This document shows positions 35,336 through 43,711 of a stretch of 64,000 nucleotides of DNA, piece by piece. The stretch comes from Novosphingobium mathurense. Lineage in GTDB: Bacteria > Pseudomonadota > Alphaproteobacteria > Sphingomonadales > Sphingomonadaceae. The notes beneath the pieces are model-generated. The model made no database searches. It had not been told where the DNA came from and worked only from the letters and a program-made list of their open reading frames with translations. Every line of letters begins with the position of its first letter. Within the stretch, counting starts at the first letter, position 1. The position numbers and the translations under genes were made by a program. The DNA lies in NCBI RefSeq assembly GCF_900168325.1, contig NZ_FVZE01000002.1, positions 372,001 through 436,000 on the forward strand, given 5' to 3'.

Positions 35336-35549
35336 AGTGCTTGCTCCTAAACTGTGCTGCGGTTGCATAGATCGGGACTTTGCGAGCATTTGTGAAGGGT
35401 CATTACGTCGGAAATGCCGGTTTTGCGTTGCTTCGCCATAGCCGGTGAAAAAATTTTCGATTTCCCTCTTGCCACCCCCAAAAGGCACTGCTAGTGGCGC
35501 GCCTCCACCCCGGGCCTACCGGCAAAAACGGAAGGCCTTGAACGTCAGA

Positions 35550-35624
35550 GCGGGCGTAGCTCAGGGGTAGAGCACAACCTTGCCAAGGTTGGGGTCGAGG
35601 GTTCGAATCCCTTCGCCCGCTCCA
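35550..35624 (+). tRNA. tRNA-Gly (anticodon GCC)
   Basis: Acceptor arms GCGGGCG and CGCCCGC pair fully, followed by discriminator T and an encoded CCA. The D-loop is TAGCTCAGGGGTAGAGC, the anticodon stem-loop is CAACCTTGCCAAGGTTG with anticodon GCC, and the T-loop is GGGTTCGAATCCC. Total 75 nt, and it looks functional. Confidence 0.97.
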
Positions 35625-35858
35625 GTTCCTCTCCTTAAAAATCAGCGAGATAACTGCCCATTGGGGCAGGTCTGCAGTCGGTCGTGCGTCGCGCAGGACG
35701 GGTCGCGTGGCGTTGGTGTGGCACAGTCTGAACAATGGCCAAGGATGGGGTCAGTCACCAAGACGGCGACTGACCGATCCCCTTTCGCGCGTGTGGGCAA
35801 GGCATGCCGACACGGCGGGCGCGGAAGGCCGTGGGACTGGAGAGACCTGCCGCGCCCG

Positions 35859-35874
35859 GCGCCCGCGAGGGCGC
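35859..35874. terminator. Short perfect hairpin between tRNA-Gly and the ZnuD-like gene
   Basis: GCGCCC-GCGA-GGGCGC followed by TTTCCC on the plus side. It could end the tRNA transcript or the receptor gene; the T-tract is short. The rest of 35625-35881 shows no gene. Confidence 0.35.
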
Positions 35875-35881
35875 TTTCCCG

Positions 35882-37915
35882 TCAGAACGTGCTTCGCACG
35901 CCGAAGGCGAAGTTGCGGCCGCGCAGCGGCGCTGCCTGCTTGATGAACGAAGCGTGGTTGTACGCCAGGGCATTGGTCAGGTTATTGCCGCGCACGAACA
36001 GTTCGGCATTGGCCTGCGGGCCGAGTGCGAACTTGTAGGCCAAAGTCGCGTTGACCATGTCGTAGCCGGGCGTGCGCGTCTCGAATGAGGCCACATTGCC
36101 TTGCTCGAACACGCGATAGTACTCGAGATCCGCGCTGAGCGGCCCCCAGCGACCATCGGTCCGGGCACCCAGCCGCCCGGCTGGAATGCGGGGCAGGTTG
36201 CCCAGTCCGCCCTTCAGCCTAGCGCGCACATAGTCGCCGAAGATCGACAGCGCGAAATCCGGTGTGATCTGCTGGCGCACTTCGCCGTCGATCCCCGTGA
36301 AGCGGGCATCGGCGGCGGTGTAGCGAATCAGGCGGAAGTCCTCCAGGCGGTCCAGCGTGTCGGCGAAAATGTAGTCACTGAAGTCCTGGTGGTAGGCGCC
36401 GATCGTGAAGGTCGTCGCCCCGGCGGTCTTGCGCAGGGTCACGTCGATCGACTTCGCCGTTTCCGTGCTCAGGGTGGCGCTGCCCAGCTCATACGTGTTG
36501 GTTGCCAGGTGAACGCCGCGTGCGAAGAGTTCCTGCGCGTTGGGCGCCCGCTGCGAGCGGGCGAGCGAGAGTGAGAGCGAATAGTCGCTGCCGATATTCC
36601 AGATCGCCGCGCCGGAGATAGACAAGGGCTGGTGGGTGACACGACGGTTGAGCGTGGCCTCGATGCTCTGCCATTCCTGCCGCGCGGCCAGTTCGAAGCG
36701 CACCTTTCCGGCCTGCAGCGTTTCCATCAGGAACATTGCGGTGTTCTCGGTATCGCTTTGCGGCAGGAAGGCTTCCTCACCGACGGCGCTGAACTTGCTG
36801 CTGGAATGCTGGACACCGAAGATACCGCGCAGGCCGGCCAGCGGCTTGTGCGTCAGTTCGAAGCGGATGTCGTGCGCCTTATTGCGGAAGGTCGTGGAGA
36901 TTTTGCCTTGCTCGAGTTCGTCATGCTCGTAGTCGGTGAAGGCCATGCGCAGACGCACTTTCTCGAAGCCCGGCAGTGGGTTGCGATATTCGCTGCGAAT
37001 GTCGAAGCGCTCGCTCCTCAGCTTCACGTAAGGGACTTCATCATGCCCGTGCCCGTGCCCGTGATCATGATCATCGTCATGATCATCGTGGCTGCCGCAG
37101 TGCAGGCTGGTGCCGTGCGGATGGCATGATTCGTATTCGTGGCTGTGGCCGGGCAGACCGTATTCGCTGCGCTGGCGGGTGTAGGCGACGCCGAGATAGC
37201 CGTCCGGTCCGACCCAGGAGCCGCCGACACTGAATGTCGAGGTGTCGTTGTACGAACCGTCGACATGCCGGTCGCCGAACTTCTCGGGAACGCGGTAGTC
37301 GTCCGAGGTACGGCGGACGCCTTCGACATGGAATGCGAAGGGGCCGATTCCGGCAGTCAGCCCGCCAACCAGCGAGCGTTCGTCATCGGCTGTGCCGAGG
37401 CGGCCTTCGGCAACGCCCGAGAAACTTCCCTCGGGGAGCGCTGTGGGAATCTTGCTGTCGATCAGGTTGATCGCGCCGCCGATCGCGCCGCCGCCATAGA
37501 GCAGGGCGGAGGGGCCGCGCAGAACTTCGATTCCGTCCAGCAGAAGCGGTTCGGCGGTGACGGCATGGTCGGGCGAGATGGCCGATGCATCCTGAATGTT
37601 CGCACCGTCCGAGAGCGACTGGACGCGCGGGGCGGTCTGGCCGCGGATGACCGGGCGGCTGGCACCGCCGCCGAAATTGTCAAAATTGATGCCCGGCTGT
37701 CCGGCCAGCGTGTCGCCAAGCGTGGCCTGGCGGCGATGGACGAGGTCGTCGCCTCTCAGGACGATTACCGGTGTCGCGGTTTCGTTGGCCTTCTGTTCGA
37801 ACGCCGTGGCCGTAACGACGATTCGCGAGCCTGCACCCGCCTCCTCGGCATGGGCGGATGGCGCTGAGATCGCGGGTAGGGAAGCTGCGGAAAGCAGCAA
37901 GGCACGAAATTTCAA
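35882..37915 (-). CDS. ZnuD-like TonB-dependent receptor with His-rich loop
   Basis: A 677-residue outer-membrane receptor. After the signal peptide (MKFRALLLSAASLPAISAPSAHA from a TTG start) comes the plug with LGDTLAGQPGINFDNFGGGASRPVIRGQ and EVLRGPSALLYGGGAIGGAINLID, then a beta-barrel ending in the required C-terminal Phe. Residues about 257-293 form an extracellular loop very rich in His, Asp and Gly plus two Cys, as in zinc receptors such as ZnuD of Neisseria. Expected substrate is Zn(II), energised by TonB. A Zur-like inverted repeat lies in the promoter shared with the MerC-like gene. Zinc specificity is inference from the loop and the context. Confidence 0.9.
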   Translation of the reverse strand: MKFRALLLSAASLPAISAPSAHAEEAGAGSRIVVTATAFEQKANETATPVIVLRGDDLVHRRQATLGDTLAGQPGINFDNFGGGASRPVIRGQTAPRVQSLSDGANIQDASAISPDHAVTAEPLLLDGIEVLRGPSALLYGGGAIGGAINLIDSKIPTALPEGSFSGVAEGRLGTADDERSLVGGLTAGIGPFAFHVEGVRRTSDDYRVPEKFGDRHVDGSYNDTSTFSVGGSWVGPDGYLGVAYTRQRSEYGLPGHSHEYESCHPHGTSLHCGSHDDHDDDHDHGHGHGHDEVPYVKLRSERFDIRSEYRNPLPGFEKVRLRMAFTDYEHDELEQGKISTTFRNKAHDIRFELTHKPLAGLRGIFGVQHSSSKFSAVGEEAFLPQSDTENTAMFLMETLQAGKVRFELAARQEWQSIEATLNRRVTHQPLSISGAAIWNIGSDYSLSLSLARSQRAPNAQELFARGVHLATNTYELGSATLSTETAKSIDVTLRKTAGATTFTIGAYHQDFSDYIFADTLDRLEDFRLIRYTAADARFTGIDGEVRQQITPDFALSIFGDYVRARLKGGLGNLPRIPAGRLGARTDGRWGPLSADLEYYRVFEQGNVASFETRTPGYDMVNATLAYKFALGPQANAELFVRGNNLTNALAYNHASFIKQAAPLRGRNFAFGVRSTF

Positions 37916-37954
37916 GTTGGGCCCCTTTTCTGGATGAGAGGGCGCGCCTAATAA

Positions 37955-37992
37955 GTAATGATATAACGTCACTCAAGTAGGAATATCGTTAC
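37955..37992. promoter_or_regulatory. Zur-like inverted repeat between the ZnuD-like and MerC-like genes
   Basis: GTAATGATAT (37955-37964) and ATATCGTTAC (37983-37992) form an inverted pair with one C/T difference. The first arm continues as ATAACGTCAC, itself partly dyadic and close to the AT-rich Zur motif of alphaproteobacteria. It lies 40-78 bp from the receptor start and 6-43 bp from the MerC-like start. Confidence 0.5.
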
Positions 37993-37997
37993 GTATC

Positions 37998-38429
37998 ATG
38001 TCTGTACAAAATCGAAGTTGCGCGGCCGGTAAGCGCCGGACCGATATCGTCGAAGGTGCTGCGGTCTCTGCCTCGCTCCTGTGCCTGGTGCATTGCCTGG
38101 CGCTGCCGGTCCTGCTGCTGTTGCTGCCCGGTGCCCTTGGGCTCTTCGTGCAGTCGCCCGCGTTCCACTTCGCGGCCATGGGGATGGTCGGTCCGGCGGC
38201 ATTGGCGGCCTTCTGGCTTGGCTATCGCCGTCACGGCGCTCGATGGCCGGTTCTGCTTGGCCTTGCGGGGGTAGCAAGTCTTGCCCTCGCGCTGATGCCG
38301 GGCATGGGGCATGGCGGCGAAGTCAGCCTGACCGTGACGGGAAGCCTTCTGCTGATCGTGGGGCATGCGATGAACTGGCGTTTGCGTACCGGTGCCCCCT
38401 GCCAGCGGCTCCGTCATCAAGCGCACTGA
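37998..38429 (+). CDS. MerC-domain membrane protein
   Basis: A 143-residue inner-membrane protein with four hydrophobic spans. The first carries SASLLCLVHCLALPVLLLLLP, where the Cys and His residues recall the CC/HC metal site of MerC-type mercury transporters. No other mer gene is present, and divergence from a zinc receptor across a Zur-like site makes a zinc-related role more likely than mercury resistance. Experimental function of this subgroup is unknown to me. Confidence 0.8.
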   Translation: MSVQNRSCAAGKRRTDIVEGAAVSASLLCLVHCLALPVLLLLLPGALGLFVQSPAFHFAAMGMVGPAALAAFWLGYRRHGARWPVLLGLAGVASLALALMPGMGHGGEVSLTVTGSLLLIVGHAMNWRLRTGAPCQRLRHQAH

Positions 38430-38494
38430 GCAACAGCACAAGACAGGCGGTTTCACTCGTGACGCTTGGCGGAATTGCCGCTAGGGGCGGGCTC

Positions 38495-38896
38495 GTGGGG
38501 ACTATCAGGCACTTCATCCGGCGCTGGCCGGGGATCGCGGCGCTGCTGTTGGCGGTGGCGCTTTGCCTGAAGATAGTCGTGCCGGTCGGCTACATGCCCG
38601 CGCCGGTCGGAAGCGAGCTTGTCGTCGCGCTGTGCTCCGGCACTGCACCGGCCGGGACGACCGTCAAGATCCACATTCCGGGCAAGGGCTCGCAGGACGA
38701 CGCGCCGAAGTCTGCCGACCACCCTTGCGCCTTTGCGCCGCTGGGGGCGGCGGCACTGGGATCGGCGCCGCCGCTGCTGGCGCTGGCCGCGCTGCTCTTC
38801 GTCTTCGTCGCCGCGATCCTGCGCCGTCCGCTCGACCTGCGCCCGATCGATGCGCAGATACGCCCGCCCAGCCAGGGACCACCTCGCATCGCCTGA
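38495..38896 (+). CDS. DUF2946-like protein
   Basis: A 133-residue protein with an N-terminal hydrophobic helix (IAALLLAVALCLKIVVPVGYMP), a periplasmic part with VVALCSGTAPAG and HPCAFAPLG, and a C-terminal helix LALAALLFVFVAAIL. The LCSG and HPCAF cysteine motifs are those of DUF2946, a family often beside copper or other metal receptor genes. The start is GTG after a GGGGCGGG stretch; an upstream GTG at 38459 is possible. It precedes the second TonB receptor by about 115 bp. Confidence 0.72.
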   Translation: MGTIRHFIRRWPGIAALLLAVALCLKIVVPVGYMPAPVGSELVVALCSGTAPAGTTVKIHIPGKGSQDDAPKSADHPCAFAPLGAAALGSAPPLLALAALLFVFVAAILRRPLDLRPIDAQIRPPSQGPPRIA

Positions 38897-39012
38897 TCCG
38901 TGATTCGCGCCGCAGTGGCTCCTTCGAACGGCTTGCGGCTCAGGAATAAAGATCCGCACGCCCTGCGCGCCCGGGAGGCGCCGCGACGCGTGCCGTTCAG
39001 GTGATTCTTTTC

Positions 39013-41310
39013 ATGACAAAGACCATGCTTGCGCTTTGCGCGGCCCCGCTTGCCCTGTTTCCCCTTGCCGTTCACGCCGGGGAGGAAGCGGAGCACGGCA
39101 ACACCATCCTGGTCGTCGGCCAGCACGTATCGGCCATCTCGATCGAACCGCGCGGACTTTCGGTCAGTCTTGGCGAGGAACAGTTCGCCGGGATCAACGC
39201 CCAGAACGTCGAGGACCTGATGAAATACGCGCCCGATTTCTTCGTGCGCAAACGCTTTGCCGGCGATTCAAACGGCGTGCCGGGCTTCCGGGGCACCCAT
39301 TCGACCCAAAGCGCGCGTACGCTGGTGATGGTCGACGGCTTCACGGTGTCGAACTTCCTCGGCAACTCCTTTGCCTTCGCGCCCAAGTGGGGCGTGGTCG
39401 GTCCGGGCGAGGTCGCGCAGTTCGACATCGTCTATGGTCCTTACTCGGCGCGCTATGCAGGCAATTCGATGGGGGGACTCGTCAGCATCACGACCCGCTC
39501 GCCAAAGCAGACGGAAGCCTTCGCCACGGTGCAGGGACTGGCCCAGGGCTATGACCAGTTCGGTACGCACGAAACTTATCGGGGCTATTCGGCCGAAGCC
39601 GGCTTCGGCTTCCGTCAGGAGGACGGACCCTGGTCGGTGCGCGTGTCCGGCCGCCATTTCCGCAACGACGGCCAGCCGCAGATGTTCTACGGCCTCTCGG
39701 CATCGCGCAGTACTGAACCTGCGACCGAAGTGACCGGTGCCGTCATCGATCCGCGGCAGGGGCAGGCCTTTGCGCCGGGTTCGCCTGCAAAACCGATCTT
39801 CGCAGCGCAGAGCCCTGCGGCGATCACGCAGGATCAGGCCAAGCTGCGCGTCGGTTACGACGGCGCTTCGGGGGTGACCGGCGAATTGCTGCTCGCCTAC
39901 TGGCACAACCTCGACAGCCAGACCGCACCCGACTGCTACTTGCGCGATGCCGCGGGCAACAGGGTTTGCGAAGGGGCGGTCTCGCTGGCGGGAAAGACGT
40001 ATCAGGCGAGCGGGGCGAAGTGGTCGCGCAGTGTGCGCGACGAACTGCTGGCCGGGCTCAAGCTGGCCGCACCGCTTTCGGACGCGGTCACGCTGGGGGG
40101 CACTGTCTCGACCTACCAGATCCTGCGCTCGGACAGCTTCACATCCAGCGGCTATGCTACCGGCGCGGCCAATGGTCCCGGAACGCTCGCGCGGCAGGGA
40201 CCGACGTACTGGTGGACCGGCGACCTTTCGCTGGACGCCGATCTTGGCATTGCGACGCTGGCCAGCGGGGCCAGCGCGAACATCTACCGCACCGATGCTA
40301 CCAACCATGCGCTCACGCACTGGCGCACCGATGTGGACAGGGCGTTCTCGACCCGCACTTTCGGCACGACGCGGACGCTGGCCGGCTGGGCGGAACTGCG
40401 CGTGCCATTCGAACCGGTCACGCTGACCTTCGGGACGCGGTTCGAGGACTGGCGCGCCTATGATGGCGGACTTTCGCGGATTGGCACCGGGGCCCTCGCG
40501 GGCGAGCAGGTCACCGGGCGTTACGACAGCCGCCACGCGACAGGGCTCCAGCCCAAGGCCGCGCTGGAATGGACCATCGACCCGCAAACGACGCTGCAGC
40601 TGAGCCTGGCCAGGGCCACGCGCTTTCCCACCGTCGGCGAACTGTTCCAGGGCAGTCTCGATGGGGATGGCAGCTTCAACGAGGACAGCTTCGATCCCGG
40701 GCTGAAGCCCGAACGGTCGAGCGATGCGAACCTCCTGCTCGCGCATGATTTCGGGCGGGTGAAACTGACCGGTTCAGCCTTCTGGCAGCGGGTGAGTAAC
40801 ACCATCTTTGCCTTCACCGGCTTCAACCGGAACGGCGTCACCACATCGAGCTTCAAGAATATCGACGTTACCCGCCAGTACGGTTTCGAACTGATCGCCG
40901 AGGCGCACGATGTGGCGGTTGCAGGGCTCGACATCGATGCCAACCTGGCCTGGATCGATTCGATTACCGTGCGCAATGCCGCTGCCCCGGCGGCCGAGGG
41001 CGTGCAGTTCCCGCGCATCCCGCGCTGGCGGGTCAATGCGAACTTGCGCTACCGGGTTGCCGAACCGGTGATGATCTCGCTTGGCATGCGCTATGCCAGC
41101 AGGCCCAACACCGACCTGCTGGGCGAGCAACGCGGCGATACCTACGGCTATACTTCCGAACTTTTCGCGCTGGACGCGAGGATAAACTGGCATGCGACCG
41201 AGCGGCTGCGGTTCAGCGCGGGGGCCGACAACATCACCAATGACCGGGCCTGGGTCTATCACCCCTATCCGCAGCGCAGCTTCCTGATCGAAGCGGGTTG
41301 GTCGCTGTGA
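39013..41310 (+). CDS. TonB-dependent receptor
   Basis: A 765-residue outer-membrane receptor with signal peptide MTKTMLALCAAPLALFPLAVHAG, a plug (NVEDLMKYAPDFFVRKRF, GVPGFRGTHSTQSARTLVMVDG, VYGPYSARYAGNSMGGLVSITT) and a barrel ending RSFLIEAGWSL. The plug resembles siderophore/copper receptors of the FecA/OprC type more than SusC-like ones. No His-rich loop is present. The following PepSY gene overlaps by 4 bp, which suggests that the imported chelate is reduced at the inner membrane. The substrate could be a ferric siderophore or copper. Confidence 0.92.
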   Translation: MTKTMLALCAAPLALFPLAVHAGEEAEHGNTILVVGQHVSAISIEPRGLSVSLGEEQFAGINAQNVEDLMKYAPDFFVRKRFAGDSNGVPGFRGTHSTQSARTLVMVDGFTVSNFLGNSFAFAPKWGVVGPGEVAQFDIVYGPYSARYAGNSMGGLVSITTRSPKQTEAFATVQGLAQGYDQFGTHETYRGYSAEAGFGFRQEDGPWSVRVSGRHFRNDGQPQMFYGLSASRSTEPATEVTGAVIDPRQGQAFAPGSPAKPIFAAQSPAAITQDQAKLRVGYDGASGVTGELLLAYWHNLDSQTAPDCYLRDAAGNRVCEGAVSLAGKTYQASGAKWSRSVRDELLAGLKLAAPLSDAVTLGGTVSTYQILRSDSFTSSGYATGAANGPGTLARQGPTYWWTGDLSLDADLGIATLASGASANIYRTDATNHALTHWRTDVDRAFSTRTFGTTRTLAGWAELRVPFEPVTLTFGTRFEDWRAYDGGLSRIGTGALAGEQVTGRYDSRHATGLQPKAALEWTIDPQTTLQLSLARATRFPTVGELFQGSLDGDGSFNEDSFDPGLKPERSSDANLLLAHDFGRVKLTGSAFWQRVSNTIFAFTGFNRNGVTTSSFKNIDVTRQYGFELIAEAHDVAVAGLDIDANLAWIDSITVRNAAAPAAEGVQFPRIPRWRVNANLRYRVAEPVMISLGMRYASRPNTDLLGEQRGDTYGYTSELFALDARINWHATERLRFSAGADNITNDRAWVYHPYPQRSFLIEAGWSL

Positions 41311-42707
41311 GCGGACCGCAGCAAAGGCGCCGCGAGCGCTGGTACCGTGCCGTGTGGCGCTGGCATTTCTACGCCGGCCTGTTCTGCGTGCCGTTTGTCG
41401 TCTGGCTTTCGGTGACTGGTGGCATCTACCTGTTCAAGCCGCAGATCGAGGCCGCACTCTATGCGCCCTATCGCCAGGTCGCGAGCAGCGATGCACCGAT
41501 GCTCGCGCCCGGGGCCGTGGCTGCGAATGCGGTTGCGGCGGTGCCGGGCTCGGTCCTGCACAAGTACGTGCTGCCCGAGGCCGCTGGCGATGCGGTGCAG
41601 GTCCTTGTCGGCAAGGACGCGCAGGAAACGCGGGTCTGGGTCCATCCGCAGACGGGCAGGGTACTCAACAAGGTTGCCGAGCAGGACCGGCTGATGCGCG
41701 TCGTCTTCCGCCTTCACGGCGAACTGCTGGCAGGGGATCGCGGCTCTGCGCTGGTCGAGACCGCGGCCTGCTGGACCGTGATCATGCTTTTGACCGGGCT
41801 GTTCCTGTGGTGGCCGCGACAGACCGGCGGGCGGCTGGGCGGCGTGCTGTGGCCTCGCCTGCGCAGGGGCAGGGGCGTGTTCTGGCGCGATCTCCATGCC
41901 GTGACCGGGCTGTGGATCTCGTTCGGCGCGCTGTTCCTGATCGCCTCGGGTCTGCCCTGGGCCAATGCCTGGGGAGACTATCTGCGGCAGGTCCGCTCGG
42001 TAACCGGAACGGCTGCGGGCAAGCAGGACTGGTCGGCCGGGTCTGCCGCCGATGCGCGCGAACGGGCCGCCGCCGATGCCGCCATGCGTGCGACGATGGC
42101 CGAACACGCGAGGCACCATGGCATGGCAATGGGGCAAGCCATGCCCATGCCGCGCCCTGTTCTGGATGCGGTCGTCAGGCGAGCGGGAACCTTGGACTTT
42201 GCGGCGCCTGTCGAAGTCAGTCCGCCCACTGCGCCGGGTGCGGCGTGGACGGTGCGCAGCCAGGCCGCCGACCGGCCGCAGCGCGACAGCGCCGAGATTG
42301 CGGGCAATGGCACGCTGATCGGTATCGAGCGCTTTTCCGACCGGCACTGGATCGACCGGACCGTCGGCTATGGGGTGGCGATCCACGAAGGGGCCTTCTG
42401 GGGCCTTGCCAACCAGTTGCTGAACCTGGCGGTGCTGCTGGGACTGGTCGCCCTGTCGATTTCCGGCATGGTGCTGTGGTGGCGTCGTCGGCCTGCCGAC
42501 ATGCTCGGTGCGCCGTCGTGGCTTGCGCCGGTCCGGCACAGCTGGGCGCTCGTCGGTCTCGTCGTGCTGCTGGCGCTGGCCATGCCACTGTTCGGCGCCT
42601 CGCTGGCGCTGGCCGTCGCCGTCGAATGGGCGCTCAAGCGGATTGCGCCGCCGCTGTCGCGCTGGATGGGTTGGCGAACCCGGGTGCGTGCTCACCCGGG
42701 ACGCTGA
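41307..42707 (+). CDS. PepSY-domain inner-membrane protein (putative metal-chelate reductase)
   Basis: A 466-residue protein with four hydrophobic spans at about residues 20-45, 145-165, 195-215 and 375-395, and a last pair near the C-terminus. The first helix motif RWHFYAGLFCVPFVVWLSVTGG and LMRVVFRLHGELLAGDRG are typical of PepSY membrane proteins related to FoxB and PiuB siderophore reductases. The periplasmic segment around residues 270-285 is rich in His and Met (HARHHGMAMGQAMPMP), which fits copper handling. The start is GTG overlapping the receptor stop (GTGA). Confidence 0.87.
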   Translation: MSGPQQRRRERWYRAVWRWHFYAGLFCVPFVVWLSVTGGIYLFKPQIEAALYAPYRQVASSDAPMLAPGAVAANAVAAVPGSVLHKYVLPEAAGDAVQVLVGKDAQETRVWVHPQTGRVLNKVAEQDRLMRVVFRLHGELLAGDRGSALVETAACWTVIMLLTGLFLWWPRQTGGRLGGVLWPRLRRGRGVFWRDLHAVTGLWISFGALFLIASGLPWANAWGDYLRQVRSVTGTAAGKQDWSAGSAADARERAAADAAMRATMAEHARHHGMAMGQAMPMPRPVLDAVVRRAGTLDFAAPVEVSPPTAPGAAWTVRSQAADRPQRDSAEIAGNGTLIGIERFSDRHWIDRTVGYGVAIHEGAFWGLANQLLNLAVLLGLVALSISGMVLWWRRRPADMLGAPSWLAPVRHSWALVGLVVLLALAMPLFGASLALAVAVEWALKRIAPPLSRWMGWRTRVRAHPGR

Positions 42708-42711
42708 CGGA

Positions 42712-43680
42712 TCAGGTCTTGTCGCGCACCACGCAACGGAAACCGATATGCGTCGTGGCGCTGTCGATCATTTCCGGGTGGCGTGCGGCAGGCCGGTAGC
42801 GCTGGCAGTAGTTGGCGGCGCACAGGTGCGAGCCGCCCTTGATGACCTTGCGACCGATCCTGACATTCGGCTCGCCCGGATCGAAGCTGTCCCTGAGCTT
42901 GCCGCCGCGAGGATTTTCCAGCACGCAGCAGGCACCCGGCTTCTTCTTGGTCACGGTCTGCGGCCGTTCGGACCACCAGTCGGTGGTCCATTCCCAGGTA
43001 TTGCCGATCATGTCGTAGAGGCCGTAGCCGTTGGCCGGGAAGCTCTTGACCGGAGAGGTCCGCTCCCACCCGTCAAGGCACTGGTTGGCGAAGGGAAACA
43101 GGCCCTGCCAGTAATTCGCCATCATCGCCCCGTCGGGCGCCAGTTCATCGCCCCAGGCGTAGTCCCTGCCTTCGAGGCCGCCGCGCGCGGCGAACTCGAA
43201 CTCGGCCTCTGTCGGCAGTTCCTTGCCCGCCCACTTCGCATAAGCCTCTGCATCGGCGAAGGCGATATGCACCGCCGGGTGATCCCAGAGATCGTCGAGG
43301 TTGCTGTCGGGGCCGAGCGGGTGGCGCCAGCAGGCACCGAAGACGAACGACCACCAGTTCGCCGGGTTGCCGGTGTCGACCGGCGTCGCGGTCTTGTGGA
43401 AGACCAGCGATCCCGCCTTGTCCATGCCCGGCAACATGCCCGGATAGTCCTTCGGGTCAGGGGCGATCTCGGCCACGGTGACATAACCGGTCGCTTCGAC
43501 GAAGTCGGCGAATTCGCGGTTGGTCACGGGCGTTTCGTCGATCCAGAACGGATCGACCTTCACCCGGCGCAGCGGCATTTCCTCGGGATAGAAGTTCTCC
43601 GATCCCATCGTGAAAGTTCCGCCGGGGACGTGGATCATCCCCGCAAAGACATCCTCTACCGGCTTGCTGGTCTCTTGCAT
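42712..43680 (-). CDS. Formylglycine-generating enzyme (aerobic sulfatase-maturating enzyme) family
   Basis: A 322-residue protein of the FGE/SUMF1 family, which converts a Cys in sulfatases to formylglycine using copper and oxygen. The fold motifs VPGGTFTMGS, FWIDETPVTNREFADFV, ELPTEAEFEFAARGG and WEWTTDWW are present, and both catalytic cysteines are kept: Cys287 and Cys292 in KGGSHLCAANYCQRYR, with the same five-residue spacing as human Cys336/Cys341. Many family members have lost them, so this one is probably a real FGE. No sulfatase gene lies in the window. It is the last gene of the fadL-fadD-merR-tesB chain, 31 bp after tesB. Confidence 0.9.
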   Translation of the reverse strand: MQETSKPVEDVFAGMIHVPGGTFTMGSENFYPEEMPLRRVKVDPFWIDETPVTNREFADFVEATGYVTVAEIAPDPKDYPGMLPGMDKAGSLVFHKTATPVDTGNPANWWSFVFGACWRHPLGPDSNLDDLWDHPAVHIAFADAEAYAKWAGKELPTEAEFEFAARGGLEGRDYAWGDELAPDGAMMANYWQGLFPFANQCLDGWERTSPVKSFPANGYGLYDMIGNTWEWTTDWWSERPQTVTKKKPGACCVLENPRGGKLRDSFDPGEPNVRIGRKVIKGGSHLCAANYCQRYRPAARHPEMIDSATTHIGFRCVVRDKT

Positions 43681-43711
43681 CGTTCCGTGACTAGAGAGAT
43701 GGGCGCAGTAA

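Noticed and set aside
37998..38429. Mercury resistance operon
   Set aside because: Only a MerC-like membrane protein is present; merR, merA, merT and merP are absent, and the nearby MerR gene at 44583 belongs to a fatty-acid operon.
39268..40746. 492-codon minus-strand open frame opposite the second TonB receptor
   Set aside because: Mirror of a receptor with signal peptide, plug and barrel end; no independent evidence of coding.
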